The notes beneath the pieces are model-generated. The model did no database searches. It was not told the origin of the DNA and saw only the letters and a list, made by a program, of their open reading frames with translations. A stretch of 43,239 nt of DNA from Defluviitaleaceae bacterium (GTDB lineage Bacteria > Bacillota > Clostridia > Lachnospirales > WQUN01), in contig WQRX01000008.1 of NCBI GenBank assembly GCA_009786535.1, positions 63,208 to 106,446 on the forward strand, written 5' to 3'. This document shows positions 1 to 7,806 of the stretch, piece after piece. A program made the position numbers and the translations under genes. Position 1 is the first letter of the stretch; each line of letters opens with the position of its first letter.

Positions 1-1392
1 CCCGCCGTGCCAAAATGTCAAAACCCAGTTGCCATTGACCCAATCAGTTGAATCGTTAAAGTGTAGTTCTAGTCCAGAATTTCCATCATTAAATACAAAT
101 GTAAACATGTCTAATACATCAGCACTTAACGAGGCAATGTCATCATTGGATTTCCAATGCAGATTCATTTGAATAGTGCCGCCTATGGCTTCCCCCCAAA
201 TTTCAAGACCGCTCCAATCGTCATAATTCCAATTAGGCGGTATGCTGATTGCCCCTAAGTTTATCCAACCATCTAAGATTTGTGTCGGTGGAGTTTGTGA
301 TGGTGTTCCCAAGAGCAGATTTTTTACAGAACGCTCGGCGGATAATATATAACGACCTATGGCAGAAAATCGTAACCTATCGCTTGTGAAATCGCCAACA
401 AATTCATCACTGACCTCTATATACAGCGGGACAAAACTCCTAAACCCTTGCATATCTACGACTTCCATCTGACCGCCATACATAACATTTAAGGTATAAA
501 CTCCTGCGCGCGGAAATCTATGCGCATCTATGGGTTGTACAACGCCTCGTTGTGTTCCGGGAAGTTGTACGCCAAAACTCCACATATAATCCAAGGTCGC
601 GCCAAACATAGACGGCGTATTATTACCGAAAACACCAATATCAATGAGAAACCTTTCAATAGCAGAATCGGAAGTTGTACCCATTGCATTTTGCACATAG
701 AAACTTCTCAGTTGGATGTTTCTGCTGTCATCGGTGAGTAAATTTCCGTCATCTGTTCTATATTTTTGGATAAGAGCATCTAGTTCTTCATTATAAGCGG
801 ATATTATTTCCAAATAACCCACAACTTCTCTTATTCTATCGCTTTTTTCTCCAGTGTCAAAAATTTCAAGAAATGTATTACAAACCCTTATTAAATAGCT
901 TATTGTAACACTATCTAGCTCTGTGTTCGCTGTAATTTCATCACGGCTCTGGTTTGCAATCATTAGTGAAATCACTACATCGTACAGTTCTTCGGGTGCT
1001 GATTGTTGCAGTTGGATTCTTTCAAAATCTCTTCCATTATTAAGATAACTAACGAATAAATTTTTTAGTTCTGTGCCGATAACTTCTGGTGGCAGGTCGG
1101 ATTCGGATTCTGTTGCATGGGTGACAGAAGAAGGAGTAGGCTGAGGTGTACTTCTAGCAGTTGTTTGTTGCGGCGATGGAGCCTCATTTATAGCGGCAAT
1201 AATGAAAATTATAAGTAAAAGACCAAAAATTCCACCAAATACTATTAAGAATATTGATAAACAACCTCGCTTTTTTTTAACCTTGTTAGTCATTTGTAGC
1301 TGATTAGTATTCATGTCAACAATATCTGTCCCGCAGGAATCACAAAATTTTGCACCCTTGCGTAATTCTACACTACATTTTTTACATAACAT
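1..1392 (-). CDS. zinc-ribbon membrane protein, 3' end beyond window
   Basis: The frame stays open from an ATG at 1392 to the first base of the window, giving 464 codons without a stop, so the C-terminus is missing. Residues 3-20 hold two CxxC pairs (CKKC and CDSC), the zinc-ribbon signature common at the N-terminus of Bacillota membrane proteins. A basic stretch (KVKKKRG) then leads into one membrane helix at about residues 43-66. A Pro/Thr/Ser linker follows, then a long extracytoplasmic region I do not recognise. A purine-rich ribosome site (GGAGG, seen as cctcc at 1401-1405) precedes the start. The lipoprotein gene upstream ends 17 bases before it, so the two are probably cotranscribed. 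The function is unknown; a surface-exposed binding role is a guess. Confidence 0.85.
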   Translation of the reverse strand, partial: MLCKKCSVELRKGAKFCDSCGTDIVDMNTNQLQMTNKVKKKRGCLSIFLIVFGGIFGLLLIIFIIAAINEAPSPQQTTARSTPQPTPSSVTHATESESDLPPEVIGTELKNLFVSYLNNGRDFERIQLQQSAPEELYDVVISLMIANQSRDEITANTELDSVTISYLIRVCNTFLEIFDTGEKSDRIREVVGYLEIISAYNEELDALIQKYRTDDGNLLTDDSRNIQLRSFYVQNAMGTTSDSAIERFLIDIGVFGNNTPSMFGATLDYMWSFGVQLPGTQRGVVQPIDAHRFPRAGVYTLNVMYGGQMEVVDMQGFRSFVPLYIEVSDEFVGDFTSDRLRFSAIGRYILSAERSVKNLLLGTPSQTPPTQILDGWINLGAISIPPNWNYDDWSGLEIWGEAIGGTIQMNLHWKSNDDIASLSADVLDMFTFVFNDGNSGLELHFNDSTDWVNGNWVLTFWHGG

Positions 1393-1409
1393 ATATTTGA
1401 CCTCCAAAA

Positions 1410-1757
1410 TTATTCTCGTATGAATGCAACTTCACCTACATTAGAAATATTTCCGTCCATGACGCTATAATGAATTGTATTTCTGTTGTCACGAAGCCAA
1501 AATCTGACTTCTTCATCATCAAATACAAGCACTAGAAAATCAGAATCTCTACCAGAAATTCTATATGTTCCGCTTCGTCTTTGATTTCCATCCTCATATA
1601 AAATGACATTATTCCCGTCGAAAACTAAACGTGTTGAATCCTCATTCGCACTTACATAAGTACCTGACATAGATGATGAGCCACATGCACCAAAAATTAA
1701 TAAACATGTAGTTAGTATTATACAAGCAGCAATAAATTTTCCTATTTGCTTTTTCAA
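1410..1757 (-). CDS. small lipoprotein, unknown function
   Basis: This encodes 115 residues. A basic start (MKKQ) is followed by a hydrophobic stretch to about residue 23 and a lipobox-like FGAC, with Cys25 as the likely lipidated residue, then a Ser-rich tether. The mature part (about 90 residues) resembles small beta-rich lipoproteins of the kind that start SGTYVS and end in a compact domain, but I cannot name a family. The start codon is TTG at 1757; GGAAGGGG about ten bases upstream supports it, and no ATG in frame would keep the signal peptide. It lies 21 bases after the LRAT-like gene and 17 bases before the zinc-ribbon gene, suggesting a single envelope-related transcript. Confidence 0.75.
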   Translation of the reverse strand: MKKQIGKFIAACIILTTCLLIFGACGSSSMSGTYVSANEDSTRLVFDGNNVILYEDGNQRRSGTYRISGRDSDFLVLVFDDEEVRFWLRDNRNTIHYSVMDGNISNVGEVAFIRE

Positions 1758-1778
1758 AGTAATTCCCCTTCCTGTGGT

Positions 1779-2423
1779 TTATTTTTCAATTCGGCACCAT
1801 CTTGCAAAATGTTCGCAGTTGTTAAAAAACAAGTCATATTCTTCTTCGCACAGTCGCTCTTTTGCTCGACTGGCGACTTCTTCCCCGCTGTATCTTGTGG
1901 GACTTTGGTTATAGCTTTTTCTATATAAGTCACCCCCGCCAGAAAATTCCTCTATTGAAGTAATATCCACGCTTCTAAAATCCCCATTACGGGTGTAATG
2001 AACAACTTCATCGTCACCTACAAAAATACCGTGATGGGTAAACCCGCAATGTATAAAAATATGGTCTCCAATGCGCAAATCACTTATCTCCACACGGTCG
2101 CCATCCGCTAAAGGATTTTTTGCAGTTGTGCTAAGATTTTTTATCCCTTCAGAAATTTTATCTCCCACGCCGAAAGCTATTTCAGTTGCCTCACCGAGCG
2201 TATAATTGGCGATATAAGCGCGGTCAACAATAGCCTCTTTAATAATTTCTTTTTCTTCCCTTATAAAATCACTCGTTATAACTTTTACATCGCCCACCAT
2301 CTCATCAAAGCCGTTCGCTACTTCTCCGACAGAATCTCGAAACAAGTCGAAATAAAATTCCCTGTTTTCTATGGTATCTTCTATTTTCCACTTTAGTTCT
2401 TCAAAAAAATTTCCAAGCCCCAC
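1779..2423 (-). CDS. LRAT / NlpC-P60-like domain protein
   Basis: The C-terminal half carries the three signatures of the LRAT (lecithin retinol acyltransferase) branch of the NlpC/P60 superfamily: FTHHGIFVG and VVHY supply the two histidines, and NNCEHFARWC supplies the catalytic cysteine. Members of the fold are acyltransferases or thiol hydrolases; the bacterial substrates are mostly unknown. The first 100 residues are charged and helical, with no signal peptide, so the protein may be cytoplasmic. Two in-frame GTG starts are possible, at 2432 and 2423; I prefer 2423 because AAGGCAGG sits at normal spacing from it. It follows the Mor-like HTH gene by under 30 bases and precedes the lipoprotein gene. 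The domain call is firm; the biological role is not. Confidence 0.8.
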   Translation of the reverse strand: MGLGNFFEELKWKIEDTIENREFYFDLFRDSVGEVANGFDEMVGDVKVITSDFIREEKEIIKEAIVDRAYIANYTLGEATEIAFGVGDKISEGIKNLSTTAKNPLADGDRVEISDLRIGDHIFIHCGFTHHGIFVGDDEVVHYTRNGDFRSVDITSIEEFSGGGDLYRKSYNQSPTRYSGEEVASRAKERLCEEEYDLFFNNCEHFARWCRIEK

Positions 2424-2450
2424 CCAAAGCACCTGCCTTAAATTTGTAGT

Positions 2451-2720
2451 TTAGTTATCTTCCTCGGCTGAAAGATGAAGTTTAATAATATTTCTTATCC
2501 ATCTTTCAGAGTAATTATGCTTTTTAGCCAGAGCCTTTGTGTTTTTGCCGTCATATTCTTTTAGGATTTGTCGTATGGTAAATTCGGTTGACATTAATCT
2601 TGTCGGAAATGTTACTTGTTGCCCTTTGAAATGTTCAAAAATCATAACAACGGTTTCAAAGCTGACTATTTCAGCGAGTTCTTTATAAAATCCACTTAAA
2701 TTATCTTGGATTCGCTCCAT
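2451..2720 (-). CDS. Mor/C-like HTH transcription regulator
   Basis: This is an 89-residue protein with the layout of the Mor transcription activator family of phage Mu and related mobile elements. The N-terminal segment (KELAEIVSFETVVMIFEHF) precedes a short beta region (QQVTFPTRL). The C-terminal helix-turn-helix follows at about residues 53-82, containing NTKALAKKHNYSERWIRNII. AAGGAGGTG lies seven bases before the ATG, a strong ribosome site. It opens the minus-strand cluster that continues with the LRAT-like gene and probably controls that cluster. A clear promoter is not obvious in the 97 bases before the terminator at 2818-2860. Confidence 0.75.
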   Translation of the reverse strand: MERIQDNLSGFYKELAEIVSFETVVMIFEHFKGQQVTFPTRLMSTEFTIRQILKEYDGKNTKALAKKHNYSERWIRNIIKLHLSAEEDN

Positions 2721-2817
2721 ACGACACCTCCTTTACTTGTGCATTAGATAATGGAAAATATTGTACGATTATGGGATGGAATTTACATTGGAAATCTTCC
2801 TTGTAAAAAGGCATATT

Positions 2818-2860
2818 AAAACCCTCGTGACCTTATAATTTCCAAGGTCACGAGGGTTTT
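2818..2860. terminator. bidirectional intrinsic terminator
   Basis: A perfect 17-bp stem (2818-2834 with 2844-2860) and a nine-base loop is flanked by A and T runs on both sides. It ends the minus-strand recombination-gene cluster that stops at 2883 and isolates it from the Mor-like gene. Confidence 0.9.
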
Positions 2861-2882
2861 TAATACTGCTTCTGAGCCAGAG

Positions 2883-3695
2883 TTATGCCACTTCTTGGGG
2901 GGTGTCATTCTCATAAGTAGCGTTTAAAATGTCCATGAATCTTTGCCCAAAAGCCTTTGCGGTAGTGGCTTCTTCTTGAGTGAGTGCTTTGATAGCTTCA
3001 AAGTTGTATAGTGCATAGGGTTGCCCTGTTCGGTTCGTGGCTTTTTCCAATGCAATCTTTGTTACCACACCGCTGATGGGGGTTAGGTTGCTAACCAAGC
3101 GGGTGGTGTATTTTAAAAACAGCATTTTACTGGAAACAGGCACACGCACTATAAGCGGTAAAATGTTATCGGGGCGTAGCAGAAATATTTCTACGGATTC
3201 CTTACATGCCTTAGCTTGGGTTTCACCGCCGTTTTTTGTACCAAAGTCGTTATAAACGCATTGGCTACAGGGTTTTCCATCATGCGATACGATACTGTCG
3301 CGGCTGTAGCAAACGGGTGGCACTCCTTCAATGGGGTCGGGTGTATCCCAATAGGCGCGGGGCATGGTGTAGTCAAGAATTATCCCCGTAATTTCCTTTT
3401 CGATTTCTTCGCCTGCTAAACCGGGTACGGTAAATGCTGTAGTTCCGCCAGAAGGAGATTTCACAATGTCAAACAGCCCGTGAGATAGCGGCTGGTTTTT
3501 AAGGTTTTCGTTGATGATTTCCAAGGCGTTATTTGTAAGGGCGGGATATTCAGAGGTTACGGTAATGATTTCTGTAACCTCCGAAACCTCCGAAACCTCC
3601 GCAGATTGTACCGCGACATCATTATTCGTCGTAGATTTAGGTTGCCCTGTTTGCAATTTACCGCCCAAGCGGTCTTTTAATTTTTGTGTGTCCAT
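2883..3695 (-). CDS. phage/ICE-type protein with Cys cluster, linked to YqaJ exonuclease
   Basis: This encodes 270 residues from the ATG at 3695, chosen because AGGAGGAGAAT lies just upstream; a longer frame exists but lacks a ribosome site. After a low-complexity acidic N-terminus (repeated VSEV), a globular region holds CSQC followed by a further Cys after GETQAKA, a likely zinc site. No signal or membrane segment is seen. It lies ten bases after the YqaJ-like nuclease gene. In phages and conjugative elements, YqaJ/lambda-type exonucleases usually pair with a single-strand annealing protein such as RecT. This protein occupies that slot but does not look like RecT to me. A single-strand-binding or annealing role is therefore an inference from position only. 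Confidence 0.7.
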   Translation of the reverse strand: MDTQKLKDRLGGKLQTGQPKSTTNNDVAVQSAEVSEVSEVTEIITVTSEYPALTNNALEIINENLKNQPLSHGLFDIVKSPSGGTTAFTVPGLAGEEIEKEITGIILDYTMPRAYWDTPDPIEGVPPVCYSRDSIVSHDGKPCSQCVYNDFGTKNGGETQAKACKESVEIFLLRPDNILPLIVRVPVSSKMLFLKYTTRLVSNLTPISGVVTKIALEKATNRTGQPYALYNFEAIKALTQEEATTAKAFGQRFMDILNATYENDTPQEVA

Positions 3696-3705
3696 ATTCT
3701 CCTCC

Positions 3706-4647
3706 TCAGCCTGCCGCTTTAATTGAGAAACGGCGGTGTGATGTTTTACTGGCATATTTTTTATACAGCGTTGGGTGTTCCGTTTTTAAGGTTTTGGAAT
3801 CTAACCGTTCCTGTGTGACAGTTTTCCATATGATAACCCTGTCACGGATAGCTCCTGCCTCGTGTTCGCCCAACATCTGTTTAAGCAAATTTTCGGCTTC
3901 CTGTTTTTGTTCGTTAAATTGTTCAACCTTTTCGCAAGCCGAATCATACTGCGTTATAATGTCGGCGGCGGTGTCGGGCAGGTCAATTTTAGAAAGCGGT
4001 ACACTATCGGGGAAGCGTGCTTTCAGGAATTTGGCAGAAGCGTCCGAGCCATCCACAGAAGGAGGCATACCCGTTTTCACCTTTTCCCAAAAGTCGCTTT
4101 CGAGCCTGATAATAATGGAAATCAAATCGTCGTCACGTTCAATGAATTTCCATTTGAATGTGTTTCCCCCGATAAGCACCGCCACATACGCGCCCTTATA
4201 ACCCGTGACCGCCATGTAATGTTGAATTTGCAACATGTAAACGTCGGGGATGGCATCTTCCCAATCGCCACCATTGAACGCACCCGTTGTTTTAGCCTCA
4301 AAGATACAAGTTCCGTAATGCGGGTGTTCGCATACACCGTCTAGGTTCGCCAACATAAAAGGGTATGCTTCGCTTTGCAAAATTTCATTTACAGGGGTTA
4401 CTTCAATGCCTGTACGCTTGTTAAACTCCGAGCGCACCAAACTTTCAAGCTGTGTCCCCCAATACGCCGCTTCTCCCGCTTCTTGGTGTGGATATTGCCC
4501 TGTTTTTTCCATCCATAACTCAATGGGGGATTTATATTGATTTATATTACAAACCACAGAAGCATCCGACCCGCCTAGACCCGTGCGGCGCAGTTCAAGC
4601 CAATCTGCGTAGGGCAAATCATCGGTTGACGCAAGGATTTTAAACAT
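3706..4647 (-). CDS. YqaJ-family (lambda-exonuclease-like) recombination nuclease
   Basis: This 313-residue protein is typical of YqaJ viral recombinases, 5'-3' exonucleases of the PD-(D/E)xK fold that produce single strands for annealing. Visible motifs are an early RRTGLGGSDAS, the WGTQLESLVRSEF helix, LANLDGV and then FEAKTT (the D...ExK metal site), and the conserved QIQHYMAVTG helix. The last 90 residues are coiled-coil-like (QYDSACEKVEQFNEQKQEAENLL) and basic, probably for DNA or partner binding. AAGGGAG lies eight bases before the ATG. It sits between the DUF932 gene and the Cys-cluster gene in one transcript, a common module of phage and integrative elements. Confidence 0.9.
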   Translation of the reverse strand: MFKILASTDDLPYADWLELRRTGLGGSDASVVCNINQYKSPIELWMEKTGQYPHQEAGEAAYWGTQLESLVRSEFNKRTGIEVTPVNEILQSEAYPFMLANLDGVCEHPHYGTCIFEAKTTGAFNGGDWEDAIPDVYMLQIQHYMAVTGYKGAYVAVLIGGNTFKWKFIERDDDLISIIIRLESDFWEKVKTGMPPSVDGSDASAKFLKARFPDSVPLSKIDLPDTAADIITQYDSACEKVEQFNEQKQEAENLLKQMLGEHEAGAIRDRVIIWKTVTQERLDSKTLKTEHPTLYKKYASKTSHRRFSIKAAG

Positions 4648-4705
4648 AATAAAACTCCCTTCAGGAATAATGTATATAATAGGAAGAAAGACTGCTCAGT
4701 TTTAC

Positions 4706-5638
4706 CTAAGCAGCCTTTATTAACGCGTAAGCCTTGTCAATTAACGGATGCCCGTCAAGCACCTTCATGAACAGATTGTCTTTGTATGCGACGGTTTCCC
4801 TAAGCGGCTTGGCATGGGTAGCAAAGTCTGAAACGGCATTAATTAAACGATAACCGTTTTTGCCAAGCACTTTAAGGTCGGGGGCTTCAAAATATCGGAT
4901 TTTTACATTGTCACGCATTTGCTCAATGTTTTTGCGTTGTACCGCTGTTGCATCATCTGGGCAGGGAAGCAATGCATTGATGAAATCCATAACCTTCGTA
5001 TCTGTAACCTTGATTTGATTGAGCCTTTCAAATTCGCCTCCGAGCTTCTCCATGTAGCCGTGCGCCAGTTCCAATGTAGCGCGGGCTTCGTGCATTTTAC
5101 TTTGGATGCTTCCTGTGTGTTTTGTAGACCATGTGCGCCTTGCACCGCTTAGTGCAAGGTTGAGGGTGTTTTGGCAAACAACACGGATGGGTGTCATACA
5201 CACTTTAATTGCGCATGAACCGTCATGGCTATTGGAGAACGCAAGAAACGGCTCAATTTTCTCCCCGCCGATAATATACTTTTCGGGTAACTTGGCAAGC
5301 ATCCACACGCGGCGGCCACCCTGTAATGCCCCTGCGGTTTCGTATTTAACGCCTTCGCCAAGTAAAGCATCTGTAAATGCAAATGCTTCTTCGTTTTGCA
5401 CAACCTTATAACGGTCAGATACTACACCTAATACGGCATTGTCGGCATCACGTATATTTGCCTTGTAGCCATTGATGGGTGTGTAGTTGCTGGTCATAAT
5501 CGGGCGTTGGATAACATTCCAGTCAAGTCCCGATTTTTCTAGGGCTTCTTCCGAGGTCAAGGCTTCCTCGACATTGATGCCAAGCCCGTGCCACGGTGCT
5601 TCTCTTGCATAAAACATGGTTTCTACTGCTGCGGCCAT
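4706..5638 (-). CDS. DUF932 phage/plasmid-like protein
   Basis: This encodes 310 residues beginning MAAAVETMFYAREAPWHGLG, the hallmark start of DUF932 proteins (TIGR03299-like), which are common on phages, plasmids and conjugative elements and have no settled biochemical function. An upstream in-frame ATG at 5647 abuts the AAAGGAG site directly, so the ATG at 5638 with nine-base spacing is the better start. Conserved-looking blocks include FSNSHDGSCAIKV and RVVCQNTLNLAL. It is 58 bases upstream of the YqaJ nuclease gene on the same strand and probably shares its transcript. Composition resembles that of the neighbouring element genes. Confidence 0.88.
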   Translation of the reverse strand: MAAAVETMFYAREAPWHGLGINVEEALTSEEALEKSGLDWNVIQRPIMTSNYTPINGYKANIRDADNAVLGVVSDRYKVVQNEEAFAFTDALLGEGVKYETAGALQGGRRVWMLAKLPEKYIIGGEKIEPFLAFSNSHDGSCAIKVCMTPIRVVCQNTLNLALSGARRTWSTKHTGSIQSKMHEARATLELAHGYMEKLGGEFERLNQIKVTDTKVMDFINALLPCPDDATAVQRKNIEQMRDNVKIRYFEAPDLKVLGKNGYRLINAVSDFATHAKPLRETVAYKDNLFMKVLDGHPLIDKAYALIKAA

Positions 5639-5696
5639 AATTTTCATCTCCTTTGGATTTTGGGTTTAGATTTTTGGTGTTGGGGTTTTTGTACGG

Positions 5697-5912
5697 CTAC
5701 GCTATATGGTCGCCGCATATGGGGCATTGGTTAAGGTTTTGCAACTTCCCGTAGATGTCGTCAACGTAGTACATGCAAACAAATGGGTTGAAAATTGCTG
5801 TGTAGCGTTGCCCGTTGTATTCCGCAATCACATCATTGTTGCTTTTTTCATGCAGAATCGTAACGGTGTCTTGCGATTTCAAGCTGTGTACCATTGCTTT
5901 TGCCGTAAACAC
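5697..5912 (-). CDS. small CPICG-containing element protein
   Basis: This encodes 71 residues from a GTG start at 5912, supported by GAGGAGG eight bases upstream. The ATG at 5914 is in another frame. The protein is mainly beta-like (TVTILHEKSNNDVIAEYNGQ...) and ends with CPICGDHIA, half of a zinc ribbon that could dimerise or act as a knuckle. It is the first gene of the DUF932-YqaJ transcript. Small proteins of this type are frequent and unnamed on Clostridia mobile elements. I do not recognise a specific family. Confidence 0.6.
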   Translation of the reverse strand: MFTAKAMVHSLKSQDTVTILHEKSNNDVIAEYNGQRYTAIFNPFVCMYYVDDIYGKLQNLNQCPICGDHIA

Positions 5913-6162
5913 ATTTTGAGCCTCCTCTCGTCAAAATAAATAAAGGCATGGATTTTATATGCTCCGCGCCTTTTATAAGATGTTGGTGAATCCGTGATTC
6001 ATATATATGATGTGTATTTATAAAGTTAATGAAAGCGCATATTTTTGTAGGCTATGTGAAATGGGCATTGTAGACGGTATAAATATAGGGTAAAATAAAA
6101 CTGCGAAGAGGATAATATAAGTGTAAGTTTCCATGTTACAAAAACAGGAGGAATCAAACGTC

Positions 6163-6432
6163 ATGCGTAGTGTTAGTTTGACTATACCAGACGATGTATA
6201 TTTTGAAGTTAGTTCATTGCCTAGTAGGGAAGCCACCTTAAATGATAAACTACAGTTGCGTCTTGCAATAGGTCTTTTCGTTTTCCAAGAGGTTAGTTTA
6301 TCCAAGGCAGCTCAACTAGCTGGACAGAACCTAATTGAATTTATGAATACATTAAACGGATTGGGCATACCCTCTTTTACTTACACAGAGGATATGCTGA
6401 ATGATGATTTAAAATTTGTAGAAAAGTTGTGA
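6163..6432 (+). CDS. UPF0175-family antitoxin
   Basis: This encodes 89 residues. The ATG at 6163 follows AGGAGG by 11 bases, so the in-frame ATG at 6133 is not needed. The N-terminal SLTIPDDVYFEV is a ribbon-helix-helix-like DNA-binding strand and helix. The middle and C-terminus (LAIGLFVFQEVSLSKAAQLAG) match UPF0175, the family regularly found next to DUF3368 PIN toxins. The PIN gene starts six bases after its stop. By analogy with such pairs it should bind and neutralise the nuclease and repress its own promoter. The pair sits between the element block and the tRNA scar, a usual place for stabilising toxin-antitoxin modules. Confidence 0.85.
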   Translation: MRSVSLTIPDDVYFEVSSLPSREATLNDKLQLRLAIGLFVFQEVSLSKAAQLAGQNLIEFMNTLNGLGIPSFTYTEDMLNDDLKFVEKL

Positions 6433-6438
6433 GGCACT

Positions 6439-6909
6439 ATGGATGTTGTGATTAACGCAAGTCCGTTGATTCTTTTAAACAAAATAGGTCGCCTAGAGTT
6501 GCTTAATAATTTATTTGATACTGTGTACGTTCCCTCGGCTGTACTTCAAGAAATCCAAGAAGCTGACAAGCCGAAAGTAGATTTGAACCTGTTGGACTTC
6601 CAGCAATTAAAGGTGGTCAATAAGGTGGCTGTTCTTGGGTTGTTGGGTCGGCTCCATCTTGGCGAGGTTGAGGTTATGGTTGGAGCAATTGAACGAAATG
6701 TACAAACCGTAGTATTGGATGATAATGCCGCTCGGAACAAAGCAAAGCAACTAGGACTTCATGTAACAGGAACGCTAGGTATTTTACAGGGTGCATATAA
6801 AAAAGGTTTTGTTAATAATTTAGAGAAGGAAATAACAAACCTAAAAAGTGTTGGTATGTATTTATCAAGCGAAATAGTTAGAAAAATTTTATCTTTCTCG
6901 GGTAAGTAG
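6439..6909 (+). CDS. DUF3368 PIN-domain toxin
   Basis: This is a 156-residue PIN-like ribonuclease-fold protein of the DUF3368 type: the start VVINASPLILLNKIGRLELL, the middle block GEVEVMVGAIE, and LDDNAARNKAKQLGL with VTGTLGIL at the end of the core. In PIN nucleases, acidic residues at these three places bind the metal. Here the first position reads Asn (INAS) where Asp is classical, which I believe also occurs in other DUF3368 members. A GAGG site precedes the ATG. It is cotranscribed with the UPF0175 gene. Type II toxin-antitoxin function is a family-level inference. Confidence 0.85.
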   Translation: MDVVINASPLILLNKIGRLELLNNLFDTVYVPSAVLQEIQEADKPKVDLNLLDFQQLKVVNKVAVLGLLGRLHLGEVEVMVGAIERNVQTVVLDDNAARNKAKQLGLHVTGTLGILQGAYKKGFVNNLEKEITNLKSVGMYLSSEIVRKILSFSGK

Positions 6910-7026
6910 TCGGGGGGAAATCGGGGGGAAATTTTCATCAAATATCCCCCTACCCCACCCTACAGAAACTAACATGAAAATTGAATAAACCTTGTAAATC
7001 CTTATAAATTCTATCGTTTTTATACA

Positions 7027-7100
<74 letters not shown>

Positions 7101-7101
7101 G

Positions 7102-7136
7102 AAAAACCCCGAGAATCCGACATTCTCGGGGTTTTT
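7102..7136 (+). terminator. intrinsic terminator after tRNA remnant
   Basis: A perfect 15-bp stem (7102-7116 with 7122-7136) has a five-base loop, a GC-rich core and five T residues at the end. It lies one base after the tRNA discriminator position. Confidence 0.9.
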
Positions 7137-7252
7137 GCATTGCGGAAAAACAACAAGGAGGCAACGTATACACTATTTATACACGCCCCCAAGTATATCA
7201 ACCGTGGGCGTATATTTTTGCACCGATTGATTTCGACAAGGGCAAGCACTTA

Positions 7253-7402
7253 TTATTCCTGCGGTCGGCTGTCGATGATATATTCTATATGCCCCTTGTT
7301 TTCTGTGAAGCCAATAGACTCCATCAGCTTATCTTCCTTACCACTAACCGCTGTGTAGCTGATAAAATAAATTCCAATTTTATTTAACTCATCAACCATC
7401 AT
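7253..7402 (-). pseudogene. C-terminal gene fragment, possibly GNAT acetyltransferase
   Basis: This 49-codon frame starts at an ATG overlapping the stop of the XRE fragment and reads MMVDELNKIGIYFISYTAVS...LMESIGFTENKGHIEYII. The pattern of a helix, a beta strand ending in SY/SG, then FY/MESIGF resembles the C-terminal half of GNAT N-acetyltransferases. There is no N-terminal acetyl-CoA loop and no ribosome site. The end of the XRE frame seems to be the upstream part of the same broken gene, displaced by a one-base frame change. I call it debris. Confidence 0.4.
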
Positions 7403-7665
7403 CAGCCCCATTTTTTGGCTACACCATACGGGTCATTTTCAATTACCCCGCTGCACTCATAACGATTATCGACTTGCAAATCCAACGCAAGATAGAAGAT
7501 AGAAATTTTTGCGTCCAAGCCATCGTGCAGATCAGGTGCAGTTATATTGTTCTCCCATTTGCTAACCGACTGATAGGTTATACCAAGATGCTCGGCAAGT
7601 TGTTCTTGTGTAACGCCTTTTTCGGCGCGAAGCTGTTTGATGTTTTCACCAATGTTAAATGTCAT
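7402..7665 (-). CDS. truncated XRE-family regulator fused to foreign C-terminus
   Basis: Residues 1-48 are a textbook HTH_3/XRE domain (NIKQLRAEKGVTQEQLAEHLG, then YQSVSKWENNITAPDL). A normal protein would continue with about 20 more residues of the five-helix bundle and a regulatory region. Instead the sequence switches to unrelated residues ending ENDPYGVAKKWG, which look like part of a decayed gene continued at 7253-7402. AGGAGG precedes the ATG at good spacing, and an 18-bp dyad lies upstream, so the promoter end is intact. The recombined frame may still make a DNA-binding fragment, but function is doubtful. Confidence 0.6.
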   Translation of the reverse strand: MTFNIGENIKQLRAEKGVTQEQLAEHLGITYQSVSKWENNITAPDLHDGLDAKISIFYLALDLQVDNRYECSGVIENDPYGVAKKWG

Positions 7666-7689
7666 ATGAAAATCCTCCTAAAAATTGTT

Positions 7690-7707
7690 TTGCATCGCGC
7701 TATGCAA
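7690..7707. promoter_or_regulatory. probable operator for the XRE gene
   Basis: The 18-bp near-perfect dyad TTGCATCGCGCTATGCAA (TTGCAT arms around a GCGC core) lies 25 bases upstream of the XRE start, where autoregulatory operators of this family usually sit. The transposon end begins eight bases further out and may have removed the native -35 region. Confidence 0.45.
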
Positions 7708-7715
7708 TTATTATT

Positions 7716-7741
7716 GGTAACTATATATAAGATTACACAAA
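7716..7741 (+). repeat. left terminal inverted repeat
   Basis: These 26 bases are exactly complementary, in reverse, to 11359-11384. The sequence begins GGTAACTATATATAAG. Confidence 0.95.
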
Positions 7742-7745
7742 ATGC

Positions 7746-7774
7746 TTGACAAAGAATGAAATGTGGTATATAAT
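7746..7774 (+). promoter_or_regulatory. transposase promoter
   Basis: TTGACA at 7746-7751 and TATAAT at 7769-7774 are both perfect consensus with a 17-base spacer, four bases inside the left inverted repeat and 32 bases before the transposase start. Confidence 0.85.
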
Positions 7775-7806
7775 CATGGTAAGAAAGCCCGAAAGGAGCA
7801 TAAGCC

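Noticed and set aside
3686..4344. Plus-strand frames opposite the YqaJ gene (171 and 160 codons)
   Set aside because: They overlap a clear nuclease gene on the other strand and show no domain.
7140..7358. 72-codon plus-strand frame after the tRNA terminator
   Set aside because: It starts with TTG next to the terminator, overlaps the gene fragment on the other strand and has no recognisable pattern.
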